Positions 16,270-25,846 of a DNA stretch of 32,093 nucleotides are shown piece by piece. This DNA comes from PWND01 sp964601515 (lineage in GTDB: Bacteria; Bacteroidota; Bacteroidia; Bacteroidales; UBA7960). Below the pieces are notes generated by a model. The model saw nothing but the letters and a program-made list of their open reading frames with translations. It ran no database searches and was not told where the DNA came from. The stretch covers positions 1 to 32,093 of the forward strand of contig CAZRNU010000022.1 of NCBI GenBank assembly GCA_964601515.1, written 5' to 3'. Within the stretch, counting starts at the first letter, position 1; each line of letters starts with the position of its first letter. Both the position numbers and the translations under genes were made by a program.

Positions 16270-17394
16270 ATGAAGTATTATCTAATAGCAGGCGAGGCAT
16301 CAGGAGATTTGCACGGTTCTAATTTAATGAAGCAAATTGCTGCTATTGACAAAAATGCAAATTTCAGATTCTGGGGAGGCGATAAGATGTCTGTGATTGG
16401 CGGTAAACCTGTAAAGCACATTAAAGAACTGGCTTTTATGGGTTTTCTTGAAGTCTTGTTAAATATTAGAACTATTCTCAAAAATTTTTCAATATGCAAA
16501 AACGACATTCTACAATATAAACCTGACGCATTAATATTAATAGACTATCCTGGCTTTAATTTAAGGATGGCTAAATTTGCAAAAGAAAACGGCATCAAGG
16601 TAATATATTATATTTCACCTCAAATTTGGGCTTGGAAACAATCCAGAGTGCACAAAATTAAGAAGTGTGTTGACAAAATGCTTGTTATTCTTCCTTTTGA
16701 AAAAGACTTTTATTCAAAATTCGACTTTAAAGCAGATTTTGTTGGTCATCCTTTGCTAGATGCATTAAACAGTAATTTCTTCGAAACCGATAAGAATGAT
16801 TTTGTTAAGATTAATAACCTTAATAATAAACCCATTGTTGCAATTTTGCCAGGCAGCAGAAAACAGGAAATTACCAAAATGTTAAAAATAATGACTGAAA
16901 CTCCAAGTAAGTTTGCAGATTACCAGTTTATTGTTGCCGGAATGTCATCTCAACAAATTGAGTTATATCAAAGGTTTTTAACCGATTCAGAAATTAAAAT
17001 TATTTTTGACAAAACGTATGAATTATTAAAACACAGCGAAGCCGCTATTGTAGCTTCAGGAACAGCAACTCTTGAAACTGCTCTTATTGGTATACCTCAA
17101 GTGGTATGTTATAAAGGAGGAAGGCTGTCTTATCATATTGCAAAAATACTCGTAAAGATTAATTATATATCTCTCGTTAATCTTATAATGAATAAAAACG
17201 TTGTGAAAGAATTAATACAAAACGACTTTAACATTAAAAACCTGACAAATGAATTATCTGAATTGCTAAATAACAAAGAATACAGAAACAACATATTAGA
17301 AGAGTATAAGATTCTTAAACAAAAACTTGGGGGAATAGGAGCATCTCAAAAGGCCGCAGAAATAATTACCAACTTTTTAATCACAAATGAATAA
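16270..17394 (+). CDS. lpxB: Lipid-A-disaccharide synthase
   Basis: The 374-residue protein starts with YLIAGEASGDLHGSNLM, the LpxB signature, and continues with FMGFLEVL, LIDYPGFNLRMAKF, YYISPQIWAWKQSR, LPFE and ILPGSRKQEI, all conserved in the GT19 family. It transfers a 2,3-diacylglucosamine unit from its UDP donor to lipid X, making the disaccharide core of lipid A at the inner face of the inner membrane. This shows that the organism makes lipid A. The last 8 bases overlap the start of the SpoIID-like gene. Confidence 0.95.
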   Translation: MKYYLIAGEASGDLHGSNLMKQIAAIDKNANFRFWGGDKMSVIGGKPVKHIKELAFMGFLEVLLNIRTILKNFSICKNDILQYKPDALILIDYPGFNLRMAKFAKENGIKVIYYISPQIWAWKQSRVHKIKKCVDKMLVILPFEKDFYSKFDFKADFVGHPLLDALNSNFFETDKNDFVKINNLNNKPIVAILPGSRKQEITKMLKIMTETPSKFADYQFIVAGMSSQQIELYQRFLTDSEIKIIFDKTYELLKHSEAAIVASGTATLETALIGIPQVVCYKGGRLSYHIAKILVKINYISLVNLIMNKNVVKELIQNDFNIKNLTNELSELLNNKEYRNNILEEYKILKQKLGGIGASQKAAEIITNFLITNE

Positions 17395-18565
17395 TTTCTA
17401 TCGTTATATAATTATCATTATTTTTTCCCTTCCATTAATAGCAAAAGGGAACACAAATCTTTCCTTGCCCCAAAAAATAGATATCAGGATATTCTCAGGA
17501 AGTGAAATAAACGAAATTAACTTAACAAGTTTAGAAGGCAGATATCTCTTATATTCTGACAATGAAACAAATGCGCCGCTATTAAGTTTAAGAAAATTTT
17601 CTACCATAAAAATAAAAGCAAAAGACAGCAAAATTCTTATAATTAGACGAGATACAATTATACATGAAGTAAGCAAAGTTTTAATCCTTGGTGGTGCTTT
17701 TAATAATATAATGCTTTTAAATCCAATAGAGCCTGATTTAGCTTTTCGCATGTATGATGATGATTTTGTTATTATGGCCGCTGATGGAAAGCTTAAAATC
17801 ATTAACAATGTGTCTCTTGAGAAATACATTGCCGGAGTAGTGCAATCAGAATCAGGGTTTTTAAGACATGCAGTTTACTATCAGGTTCAGGCAACTATTG
17901 CAAGAACTTATGCTTTTAAAAACATAAACAGACACGAGGCACAAGGCCACAATCTTTGTGATCAGGTTCATTGTCAGGCATATTACGGCAGAACAGGTTA
18001 TAATCCGATTATTGAAGCTGTAAATGACTCCAGAGGAACTATTATTATTGATAGAAACTCTCAACCCGTAAACACTGTATATCACGCAAATTGTGGCGGT
18101 GAAACTATAAATTCTGAAGATATCTGGCCTCAAGCATTGCCATATTTAAGAAGTGTAAAAGACACTTTTTGCCTAAACAGTCCCGGAGCAAAGTGGGAAA
18201 TGAAAATAAGTATTGATGACCTTTTAAGATTTGTAGAATCGTCTTATAAGATTAAACTTTCCGAATCAGAAAAAACCCAAATTTTGACATTTACTCAGGA
18301 TAACAGAAAATTATATCTGGATGAAAATAAAAAAATCCACTTGAGGCAAATAAGAGAAAACTTCAAATTGCGGTCAACTTTCTTTTCTGTTCTAACTGAA
18401 AATGATACAATAATATTCAGAGGAAGAGGATTCGGACATGGCGTAGGACTTTGCCAGGAAGGGGCAATGAAAATGGCTCAATATGGATTTTCAAAAGAAT
18501 ACATTATAAAATATTACTACAAAAACATTGAACTAGTCGTTATAGATGATTTTTTTGCAAATTAA
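17387..18565 (+). CDS. SpoIID/LytB domain protein (putative exported peptidoglycan-lytic enzyme)
   Basis: The 392-residue protein has a signal peptide (IIIIIFSLPLIAKG, about residues 8-21). The SpoIID domain covers about residues 130-385: YIAGVVQSESG with the likely catalytic E155, the CDQVHCQAYYG block (C191, H195, C196), HANCGGET (C236), and the C-terminal GRGFGHGVGLCQEGA. SpoIID of endospore formers is a lytic transglycosylase acting on denuded glycan strands. Here the organism is Gram-negative and non-sporulating, so a role in cell division or wall turnover is more likely, but unproven. It overlaps lpxB by 8 bp and precedes comEC by 25 bp. Confidence 0.85.
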   Translation: MNNFYRYIIIIIFSLPLIAKGNTNLSLPQKIDIRIFSGSEINEINLTSLEGRYLLYSDNETNAPLLSLRKFSTIKIKAKDSKILIIRRDTIIHEVSKVLILGGAFNNIMLLNPIEPDLAFRMYDDDFVIMAADGKLKIINNVSLEKYIAGVVQSESGFLRHAVYYQVQATIARTYAFKNINRHEAQGHNLCDQVHCQAYYGRTGYNPIIEAVNDSRGTIIIDRNSQPVNTVYHANCGGETINSEDIWPQALPYLRSVKDTFCLNSPGAKWEMKISIDDLLRFVESSYKIKLSESEKTQILTFTQDNRKLYLDENKKIHLRQIRENFKLRSTFFSVLTENDTIIFRGRGFGHGVGLCQEGAMKMAQYGFSKEYIIKYYYKNIELVVIDDFFAN

Positions 18566-18585
18566 ATAATTTTTTATCAATTTTG
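18554..18585 (+). promoter_or_regulatory. Candidate promoter for comEC
   Basis: TTTG (18554-18557), 20 bp spacing and CAATTTTG (18578-18585, one mismatch to TAnnTTTG) are placed as in Bacteroidota promoters. The box ends 5 bp before the comEC ATG, so the transcript would be almost leaderless. The upstream half lies inside the end of the SpoIID-like gene. Confidence 0.3.
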
Positions 18586-18590
18586 CGCCT

Positions 18591-20705
18591 ATGAAAATTC
18601 AACTGGCGCAAATTCCAATGGTAAGAATATTTCTTCCCTTTCTATCGGGAATTATTGTTGCAATTGCTTTGGAACTTGACATCAACGATATCCTATTCTG
18701 GACTGTTATTATTTCTTCAATATCCTTTACCATAATTCATTCTGTATTCTTTTCGGCAAATTATAGTCAAAGGTGGATATTTGGATTTATTATATATATA
18801 TGCCTGTTCTTCTTTGGAATAAAAATCACACAAAACAACAATCAGCTTTATTGGACAAATCATTTCAGTAAATACGGAGATTTCACAGGATATGCTATTA
18901 TAGAAATTAGTGAACCTATTTCTGAAAAGGCTAACAGCTATCAGATAAATGGACTTGTAACAACAATTATTAATAAAGATTCAATCATAACTACAACAGG
19001 AAAAGTAATTGTATATCTAGAGAAAGACTCTATTTCATCTGACCTGAAATATGGAGATATAATAATTATAAAAAACAGGTTTAATGAAGTATCAGCTCCA
19101 AAAAACCCAAATGAGTTTAACTATAAAAAATTTCTTTCAAACAATAATATTTATCATCAGGCATATTTAAAATCCGGTGAATGGATATATACCGGATTCC
19201 GAGATGGTAACTTAGTAAAACTTAAAGCCAATGAATTAAGAGAAAAAGCATTAAAAATTCTTAGTGAAAATAATATTTCAGGCAGAGAATATGCAGTTGC
19301 ATCAGCCTTAGTTTTTGGAGTAAAAGAAGATTTAGATAATGAACTAATGCAGGGATTCGCAGGTGCAGGTGCAATGCACATCTTATGTGTGTCTGGACTT
19401 CATGTTGGCATAATCTTCTTAATTCTCAATACACTATTAGGATTTTTTAAAAGGATTAAGTATGGTCTAATAATAAAAGCAATATTTATAGTGATTTTAA
19501 TTTGGTGTTATGCAGCAATAACAGGGTTTTCTCCCTCAGTTCAAAGAGCATCTACAATGTTTACATTTGTTGCGTTCAGCCAAAGTTTTAATCGTTCAAC
19601 AAATATTTACAATACCTTGGCTGCCTCAGCAATATTTCTCGCGGCCATAAATCCATATATAATAAAAATGATAGGATTTCAGCTATCATATATCGCAGTA
19701 ATCGGAATTGTTTTCATACAGCCTATTCTTTACAAAAAAGTAGTTTTTAAGAATTTTCTTATCGACAAAGCTTGGGGAATCGTTTCAGTATCAATAGCTG
19801 CTCAAATAGCAACCGGACCAATTGGGCTCTATTATTTCAATCAATTTCCCAACTATTTTATACTAACAAACCTTATCGTAATTCCTTTATCTAGCGTTAT
19901 AATATACATTGCTCTTCTAACAATTGTTTCTTCACCTTTAAGCATAGTTTCAGAATTACTGGGAAGTATATTGTCCAAAATAATCAAAGTTCTAAATGAA
20001 TCTGTTTTATGGATAGAATCATTGCCGGGCTCAGTTAGTACCAACATATACATAAATTCGTTCGAAATGATTATTATAAGTGTTGTAATTTTTTTATTTT
20101 GCTTAACATTTTTATTCTTTAAAAAGAGCCTATTAAAGCCGGCTCTAATTTTTTTGCTAATACTTTTATGTTCATTTAGTTACAGGACCATTAAAACTAC
20201 ATCACAAAAACAATTTATTGTTTACAATGTACCAAGAACTACTGCAATAGACTTTGTTTCAGGCGACCACCGACTATTTATAACTGCAGATTATCTGGAA
20301 TTAGATTTTAAAAAAATAGACTTCCATGTGAAAGGTAATCGTTTAACTAATGGAACATTATATAATTTTGACATTTATGATATAAATTCTTCTGACGCAA
20401 GAACTAATGATAGCTGGGCTTTTAGTAAAAACTTTTTGGATTTCGAAGGGAAAATATTCTATTTTTTAAACAAAAACAGTCAAAAAATTTTATTTAAAAA
20501 TGAAATTGATGTTGATTATCTAATAATATCACAAAATCCAAAAACAAAACCGGATGAGATTATAAAAAAGCTAAAACCAAGGGTTATAATATTGGATTCA
20601 TCCAACAACAGTTTTACTGTTAAAAGATGGGAAGAAGAAAGTAACAATCATGATATAATATTTTGGTCGGTTAATACGCATGGAGCATATTCATCAACGC
20701 TGTAG
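18591..20705 (+). CDS. comEC: ComEC/Rec2 family DNA-uptake channel
   Basis: The 704-residue protein has an N-terminal DUF4131 region (about residues 25-190) with membrane helices, then the competence domain with VSGLHVGI (residues 267-274), FSPSVQRASTMF and multiple helices to about residue 540. The ~160-residue C-terminal part resembles a beta-lactamase fold end (DYLIISQNP...VIILDSS...GAYSS) but has no HXHXDH metal motif, a state common in this phylum. ComEC moves single-stranded DNA across the inner membrane during natural transformation. No other competence gene is in the window, so competence of this organism is not shown. Confidence 0.88.
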   Translation: MKIQLAQIPMVRIFLPFLSGIIVAIALELDINDILFWTVIISSISFTIIHSVFFSANYSQRWIFGFIIYICLFFFGIKITQNNNQLYWTNHFSKYGDFTGYAIIEISEPISEKANSYQINGLVTTIINKDSIITTTGKVIVYLEKDSISSDLKYGDIIIIKNRFNEVSAPKNPNEFNYKKFLSNNNIYHQAYLKSGEWIYTGFRDGNLVKLKANELREKALKILSENNISGREYAVASALVFGVKEDLDNELMQGFAGAGAMHILCVSGLHVGIIFLILNTLLGFFKRIKYGLIIKAIFIVILIWCYAAITGFSPSVQRASTMFTFVAFSQSFNRSTNIYNTLAASAIFLAAINPYIIKMIGFQLSYIAVIGIVFIQPILYKKVVFKNFLIDKAWGIVSVSIAAQIATGPIGLYYFNQFPNYFILTNLIVIPLSSVIIYIALLTIVSSPLSIVSELLGSILSKIIKVLNESVLWIESLPGSVSTNIYINSFEMIIISVVIFLFCLTFLFFKKSLLKPALIFLLILLCSFSYRTIKTTSQKQFIVYNVPRTTAIDFVSGDHRLFITADYLELDFKKIDFHVKGNRLTNGTLYNFDIYDINSSDARTNDSWAFSKNFLDFEGKIFYFLNKNSQKILFKNEIDVDYLIISQNPKTKPDEIIKKLKPRVIILDSSNNSFTVKRWEEESNNHDIIFWSVNTHGAYSSTL

Positions 20706-20737
20706 AATATAAAAATCAAATATTTTACAAATTTTAT

Positions 20738-20745
20738 TACTTTTG
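20738..20745 (+). promoter_or_regulatory. Candidate Bacteroidota -7 box for the TPR gene
   Basis: TACTTTTG matches TAnnTTTG in the 95 bp gap after comEC, 55 bp before the ATG at 20801. No clear -33 TTG was seen. Confidence 0.35.
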
Positions 20746-20800
20746 TTAGTTGTGGTATGATTTTTATTTAATATTTAGCATAACCTAAAAACACCCTGAT

Positions 20801-21322
20801 ATGTTCAAAAAGACATTATTTTTATTTGTGATGGTTTTCATTTCTGCATATACATATTCACAATCAGCTGCTGATTTTGCACGCAGAGCAAATTCTAAGT
20901 TGGAGCTTGGGGATTTTCGAGGTGCAATTGACGATTTTTCTAGTTGCATAAGGCTACAACCGGATTTTGAAGTTTTATATAAGGCATATTTTGGAAGAGG
21001 ATTTTGCAATTTTCAATTAGGAAATTACAAAGATGCAAAGAAGGATTTCGATCTTTCTATTAGAGTATATGCAAATGATGCGGAAGTATATTTTTGGAGA
21101 GCATACACCAAATATCGCTTAAAATATTCTGCAAGTAGTGAAATAGCAGACTACAACAGGGCTATAACTCTTCAACCTGATTATGCGGAAGCATACTTTA
21201 ACAGAGGGCAAGCGAGAATAAAAAACCGTCAAGCCAGAGCAGGCTGCAATGATTTAAGAAAAGCTTATGAATTGGGCTTTGAAGAAGCTCATATTCATAT
21301 TCGAATTCATTGCGGTGAATAA
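20801..21322 (+). CDS. Exported tetratricopeptide-repeat protein
   Basis: The 173-residue protein has a signal peptide (FLFVMVFISAYTYS, cleavage near residue 20) and about three TPR units. Typical TPR residues are visible in ANSKLELGDFRGAIDDFSSC, GRGFCNFQLGNYKDAKKDFD, and AEAYFNRGQARIKNRQARAG. It is probably a periplasmic protein-protein interaction module of unknown partner. Its TAA stop is 5 bp from the stop of the convergent glucosaminidase gene. Confidence 0.8.
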   Translation: MFKKTLFLFVMVFISAYTYSQSAADFARRANSKLELGDFRGAIDDFSSCIRLQPDFEVLYKAYFGRGFCNFQLGNYKDAKKDFDLSIRVYANDAEVYFWRAYTKYRLKYSASSEIADYNRAITLQPDYAEAYFNRGQARIKNRQARAGCNDLRKAYELGFEEAHIHIRIHCGE

Positions 21323-21327
21323 TTTAG

Positions 21328-22260
21328 TTATTTCCTTCGAAGTTTAATCAAATCGCCTGCTTTGGGCTCATCTCCAGGGTTAAGACCATTCCTTTTATAG
21401 ATATACTTTGTTTTTACACCATATTTCTGTGAAATATCATGAATACTTTCCCCTTGCATAACAGAGTGAGTGCTCACTTCTGCCCTTCTTTTCTTTGGCT
21501 GTAAATAAACTATTTGACCCGGAGTAATAACTGCATTCTTTTCAAGCTCATTGTATTTATATATTTGCCATTCTCTCATATTAAATTCGGTGGCAATTTT
21601 CTTTGGAGTATCTCCCCTCTCAGCAACAATATATCTGATGTTATTATTAAGCAATACTTCCCTACTTAATGATACCGGAGAAAAATCATCCGGATCTTTA
21701 GTGATTATAGGTTTTTTATCACTTTCTTTTATATCAACCCTTACACCGGACAACACTTGTTTATCATATTCATAAAGTTTGTTTTCTTCAATAATTCTAA
21801 TAAGCAAGTTTGAATAATTCGAGTTAGTAGCATATCCTGCTCTTTGCAATCCTCTAGCCCATCCTTTATAATCATCTTTTTTGAGATTGAACAAAGACGC
21901 ATATCTCTCTCTATTTTTAATAAATTCAGAGTGGTCTCTCCACGACTGTCGGGGATCATCATAAGCCCTGAAACATTCATCTTTTGTATCATCGTCTTTC
22001 AGATAAGTTTTACCTTGCCATCCCGAACACTTTACTCCAAAATGATTTTTTGCTTTCACTGCTAAATCGCTATTCCCAAAACCCGACTCTAGAATACCTT
22101 GAGCTAGCTTTATACTTGCAGGAATGCCATAAATACGCATTTCCTCCATAGCAACACTTTTATATGTGTCTATGTATTGATTTAAGGATATGCGAGATTG
22201 CGCATTTAAAGAATTAATTATAAACAGAATAGAAATTAATGCAATAACAGATTTTCTCAT
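21328..22260 (-). CDS. Glucosaminidase (GH73) with two LysM domains
   Basis: The 310-residue protein has a signal peptide (IALISILFIINSLNA, cleavage near residue 20). The mannosyl-glycoprotein endo-beta-N-acetylglucosaminidase domain covers about residues 25-175, with KLAQGILESGFGNS holding the likely catalytic E58, then NHFGVKC and YATNSNYSNLL. Two LysM repeats follow at about residues 213-258 and 265-308, which bind the glycan chains. It would cut peptidoglycan in the periplasm. The domain order is common in Bacteroidota. The gene is single and convergent with the TPR gene. Confidence 0.92.
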   Translation of the reverse strand: MRKSVIALISILFIINSLNAQSRISLNQYIDTYKSVAMEEMRIYGIPASIKLAQGILESGFGNSDLAVKAKNHFGVKCSGWQGKTYLKDDDTKDECFRAYDDPRQSWRDHSEFIKNRERYASLFNLKKDDYKGWARGLQRAGYATNSNYSNLLIRIIEENKLYEYDKQVLSGVRVDIKESDKKPIITKDPDDFSPVSLSREVLLNNNIRYIVAERGDTPKKIATEFNMREWQIYKYNELEKNAVITPGQIVYLQPKKRRAEVSTHSVMQGESIHDISQKYGVKTKYIYKRNGLNPGDEPKAGDLIKLRRK

Positions 22261-22313
22261 TTTTTATGTGATTATTTCAATAAAAAACGTACTAACCTAA
22301 ATTATATTTCCAA

Positions 22314-22340
22314 TTGAAATGGAATAAAGCTTTAAATTTG
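22314..22340 (+). promoter_or_regulatory. Candidate promoter for rsmG
   Basis: TTG (22314-22316), a 16 bp spacer and TAAATTTG (22333-22340) fit the Bacteroidota promoter pattern apart from slightly short spacing. It lies 49 bp before the chosen rsmG start. Confidence 0.4.
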
Positions 22341-22344
22341 ACTT

Positions 22345-22352
22345 CAAAAATA
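22345..22352 (-). promoter_or_regulatory. Candidate -7 box for the glucosaminidase gene
   Basis: On the reverse strand TATTTTTG matches TAnnTTTG, about 85 bp before the glucosaminidase start. It lies next to the rsmG promoter candidate in the divergent gap. No -33 TTG was found at a suitable distance. Confidence 0.3.
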
Positions 22353-22389
22353 CAACTATTAAAAAGAAAAAATAAAGGAATTGCTGAAT

Positions 22390-23022
22390 ATGAAAGAAGT
22401 CAGTAAATATTTTCCTAATCTTAGCAGCATTCAAATAGAACAATTAAGCAGTCTGAAGGCATTATATATTGATTGGAACAGTAAGATTAATGTAATAAGT
22501 CGTAAAGACATGGATAATTTTTATTTACACCATGTGTTACACTCACTAACTATAGCACATTATTTTAAATTCAAGGAAGGAAGTAGAGTGTTAGACGTAG
22601 GTACCGGAGGAGGATTTCCCGGAATTCCATTAGCAATTGTGTTCCCTGAATGTAGATTTACATTAGTTGACTCTATTGGGAAAAAAATCAAAGTTGTGAA
22701 TGCTGTTGCTGAAGAATTAGCGTTAAATAATGTTGAAGCATTAAACATTCGAGCTGAAACAATTGAAAAAAAATTTGATTTTATTGTAAGCCGAGCAGTT
22801 ACAAACATGGCTGAATTTTATGGGTGGATGGGAAGCAAGATAAGTAATAAATCAATTAATGATTTCCCAAACGGAATATTATACCTTAAGGGAGGCGACA
22901 TTGATGCTGAGATTCAACCATTCAAAAAACACAGCAAAATAATCAAATTATCTGATGTTTTTACTGAAGAATTTTTTCAAACAAAAGTATTGGTGCACTT
23001 ATTCCCAAATAAAAAGCAATAA
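22390..23022 (+). CDS. rsmG: 16S rRNA (guanine(527)-N(7))-methyltransferase RsmG
   Basis: I choose the ATG at 22390; a TTG lies 9 bp upstream in frame. The 210-residue protein has the RsmG N-terminal helices (LYIDWNSKINVISRKD) and the SAM-binding motif VLDVGTGGGFPGIPLA (residues 67-82), followed by SRAVTNM. RsmG methylates N7 of G527 in the 530 loop of 16S rRNA, and loss of the enzyme is known to give low-level streptomycin resistance. The stop is one base before the start of wbqC, so they are probably co-transcribed. Confidence 0.95.
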   Translation: MKEVSKYFPNLSSIQIEQLSSLKALYIDWNSKINVISRKDMDNFYLHHVLHSLTIAHYFKFKEGSRVLDVGTGGGFPGIPLAIVFPECRFTLVDSIGKKIKVVNAVAEELALNNVEALNIRAETIEKKFDFIVSRAVTNMAEFYGWMGSKISNKSINDFPNGILYLKGGDIDAEIQPFKKHSKIIKLSDVFTEEFFQTKVLVHLFPNKKQ

Positions 23023-23023
23023 C

Positions 23024-23650
23024 ATGGTCGAAGAAGAAATTCAATCAGTATTTTCGACAGCATACCTTCCATCAGCAGAGTATCTATATTATTTAAACAA
23101 AAGCAACAATATACTAATTGAGTTTTTTGAAACATATCAGAAGCAAACTTGGCGAAACAGATGCACTATCCTAACTGCAAATGGGAAACTAGATCTTATA
23201 ATACCTGTAAAAAAACCATTAGGAAATAAAACAAAAACTTCTGAAGTATTAACTGACTCATCTCTAAGATGGCAAACAAATCATTGGCGTGCAATTGAAT
23301 CTGCCTATTATAAAACTCCATATTTTATTCACTATTACGAACTTTTTGAGCCATTATATAAAAATCAATATAATGGTTTATTAATCGACTGGAATACAGA
23401 GCTATTAATAAGAGTGCTCAAGGAATTTGGAATTGAAAAAAACATCAATTATACAACAGAATTTATAAAAGATTATAATACTGACTATAGATTTATAATA
23501 AGTCCTAAAAACAAAGAAAAAGACATACAAGTTAAATTTCCTGAATATTTTCAGGCATTCAGCGACAGATACGGCTTTATTCCCAACTTATCATTACTAG
23601 ATCTGGTATTTAACTTAGGTCCCGATTTAAAGAGTTACATTGACGGATAA
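23024..23650 (+). CDS. WbqC family protein
   Basis: I choose the ATG at 23024; the open frame also runs back into rsmG. The 208-residue protein matches WbqC, with AYLPSAEYLYYLNKSNNILIE near the start, TWRNRCTILTANGKLDLIIPV, and LRWQTNHWRAIESAYYKTPYF. WbqC-like proteins are widespread in Bacteroidota, and the family is named after an O-antigen cluster gene. The enzyme function is not established. The last 16 bases overlap the end of the convergent HD-domain gene. Confidence 0.85.
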   Translation: MVEEEIQSVFSTAYLPSAEYLYYLNKSNNILIEFFETYQKQTWRNRCTILTANGKLDLIIPVKKPLGNKTKTSEVLTDSSLRWQTNHWRAIESAYYKTPYFIHYYELFEPLYKNQYNGLLIDWNTELLIRVLKEFGIEKNINYTTEFIKDYNTDYRFIISPKNKEKDIQVKFPEYFQAFSDRYGFIPNLSLLDLVFNLGPDLKSYIDG

Positions 23651-25710
23651 GAAATTCTTACATGGAAAATATTCATTAAACGGCGCTTGAATATATCCTT
23701 AATCTTTGTAATATCTCTGAACGTAATGTTAGCATTTGCAAACTGCTTATCGTTTACTTGCCCATCAATTATTTGCTCAACAAGTTCTTCTATACTTGCT
23801 TCATCCGGATTTTTCAACGATCTTGATGCAGCCTCAACAGCATCTGCCATCATTAGCACCGCTGTTTCTCTGTTATATGGGCAAGGTCCTGAATATAAAA
23901 AAGGTTGTTTTGACACCTCCTTATCAGGATTGCTTAATAACTCCTTTGAATAAAAATATCTAGCTGTTGATGTACCATGATGGGTTCGTATAAAATCAAT
24001 TATATACTCGGGCAGATTATGTTTTCTTGCTTTTTCAATACCGACAATAACATGGCTAATAATAATATCTGCACTTTCTTCATTTGTAAGTTCATCATGA
24101 GGATTATAGTCGGAATGTTGGTTTTCGGTATAATACAGAGGGTTTTCCATTTTACCTATATCATGGTATAATGCTCCGGTTCTAACAAGCAAGCTATTGC
24201 CACCAATTTTAAATATTGCTTCCTCTGCAAGGTTAGCAACCTGTAAAGAATGTTGAAATGTGCCGGGGGCTTTCAGACTTAGATCTCTCAATAAAGAAGA
24301 ATTTATATCAGATAATTCGAGAAGAGAAAAATCTGTATTCAATCCGAATAATTTTTCAAGTAAAAATATTAAAGGATACGCAAAAAGAGTAAGAATTCCG
24401 CTAATTCCAAAACGAGCAAACACCATAATATCCATATCGGAAGGCTGAATGCCCTGCAGCAAGTTTAATCCAAAATATATTGCAGAATATGAAAGAATTA
24501 TCCAACCTACGGCAATAAACAATTGCACTCTTTTCCTCAAACTTACCAGACTTAATATTGCAATAATTCCTGCAATAAATTGCATAAAAACAAACTCAAA
24601 GCTTCTAGGAACTAAAAACCCAATAATGATAATTGTAATAATATGCACATGTAAAGCCAGCCTATTGTCAAAGAAAGCCCTTGTAATAATTGGCACAAGG
24701 CATACAGGCACTATGTATAAAAGATTAATATCATAATTAAGAGTAAGGCTTGTGAAGAATACCATAATACAAACCGTAAGAAGGATAAGAATAACTTTTC
24801 TATTATTTGTAAAAACATCCCTTCTGAACGTTTTAAGAAATAATGCGAGAACTATCATCGCAATACTAACAAGCATAATCTGGCCTAGCAGAAGATATGC
24901 AAACCAAACAGAATCGCCCGTTTGGTTATTATATTCCGACCTATATGAATCCAATATTCTAAATTTCTCAGAAGTAATAAGTTCTCCTTTAGAAATGATT
25001 CTTTCACCTTGCTGAATCATTCCTCTTGTGGGAGAAATGTTACCTAAAGCAGTCTGTTTTGCTTTTTGAGTAAACTCATCATTATAAAAAACATTATGCG
25101 TAATTTTTTTCTCGAGAATTTCCTTAATAAGTTTTTTTGCAATTCCATTAGAATTACCAATAGATTTACGTATATATTCGTATGCTTCGATGATTGAATA
25201 AAAATCTGAAGTTTCTTTAGTTTCTGCAACCTGTCCTTTTATGAGTCTTAAAGAAGTTTCCTTATACTGTTTTTCAAAACTTTCATCAATAAAAATTATT
25301 CCTTTGGAATATATTGAATCTAATATTTGCTTAAGAAATTTTTCATTATAAGCCTTGTTATATTCAGAAAAATCATCAATTAATGCACGTTTTTCCCATT
25401 TTTCATTTAAATCAATTATAGAATATTCAACAACATTGGCAAAAACCTCTGAATCGTATGTAAAGAAAGGTATAAAGCCTGCCATCACATCAACTTCTTC
25501 TTTTTTTATCTCATCAGGAGATTTTTGAATTGCAAAATCGAATGGTGCAATCAGATCTTCATCAAGCCAAGGCCTTCCTTGTGTAAATTCATATTTAAAA
25601 CTAGCCTGACGTGGGAATAAAAAAACTATTAGTACAACGCTCAAAACAAATAAAGAGGCCTTGAAAATAATAGGCAATCTACTCTCAAGGTTTTTAATCA
25701 TTTTATCCAT
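23635..25710 (-). CDS. 7TM-HD (PgpH-type) cyclic-dinucleotide phosphodiesterase
   Basis: The 691-residue protein has an N-terminal membrane helix (about residues 13-31), a ~240-residue extracytoplasmic 7TMR-HDED region, seven membrane helices (about residues 270-455) and a C-terminal HD domain (about residues 480-640). The HD signature includes FQHSLQVANL, GALYHDIGKMENP (H and D near residues 514-515) and THHGTSTARYFY. Homologues such as PgpH of Listeria hydrolyse cyclic di-AMP to pApA. Bacteroidota members are probably similar, but the substrate is not proven here. The gene stands alone on the minus strand between two + strand units. Confidence 0.9.
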   Translation of the reverse strand: MDKMIKNLESRLPIIFKASLFVLSVVLIVFLFPRQASFKYEFTQGRPWLDEDLIAPFDFAIQKSPDEIKKEEVDVMAGFIPFFTYDSEVFANVVEYSIIDLNEKWEKRALIDDFSEYNKAYNEKFLKQILDSIYSKGIIFIDESFEKQYKETSLRLIKGQVAETKETSDFYSIIEAYEYIRKSIGNSNGIAKKLIKEILEKKITHNVFYNDEFTQKAKQTALGNISPTRGMIQQGERIISKGELITSEKFRILDSYRSEYNNQTGDSVWFAYLLLGQIMLVSIAMIVLALFLKTFRRDVFTNNRKVILILLTVCIMVFFTSLTLNYDINLLYIVPVCLVPIITRAFFDNRLALHVHIITIIIIGFLVPRSFEFVFMQFIAGIIAILSLVSLRKRVQLFIAVGWIILSYSAIYFGLNLLQGIQPSDMDIMVFARFGISGILTLFAYPLIFLLEKLFGLNTDFSLLELSDINSSLLRDLSLKAPGTFQHSLQVANLAEEAIFKIGGNSLLVRTGALYHDIGKMENPLYYTENQHSDYNPHDELTNEESADIIISHVIVGIEKARKHNLPEYIIDFIRTHHGTSTARYFYSKELLSNPDKEVSKQPFLYSGPCPYNRETAVLMMADAVEAASRSLKNPDEASIEELVEQIIDGQVNDKQFANANITFRDITKIKDIFKRRLMNIFHVRISYPSM

Positions 25711-25846
25711 AACTGTCCTATTTCATAAACACTTGTAAAGTTAATAATTATGTTTATTGGAAATAATTTTTATAGTTCTAATAGTTTAAATCATCATCCG
25801 TATAACTACTTAATTCATTTAGCATAATTTATATTAAGTTTGAAGA

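Noticed and set aside
23687..25015. Several + strand open frames of 60-95 codons opposite the 7TM-HD gene
   Set aside because: They lie antisense to a gene with strong family motifs, and their translations show no recognisable domain and unlikely composition.
25835..25842. TAAGTTTG as a -7 box for the pseudo-pepsin gene
   Set aside because: It ends only 4 bp before the ATG and has no -33 partner, so transcription would start at or after the start codon.
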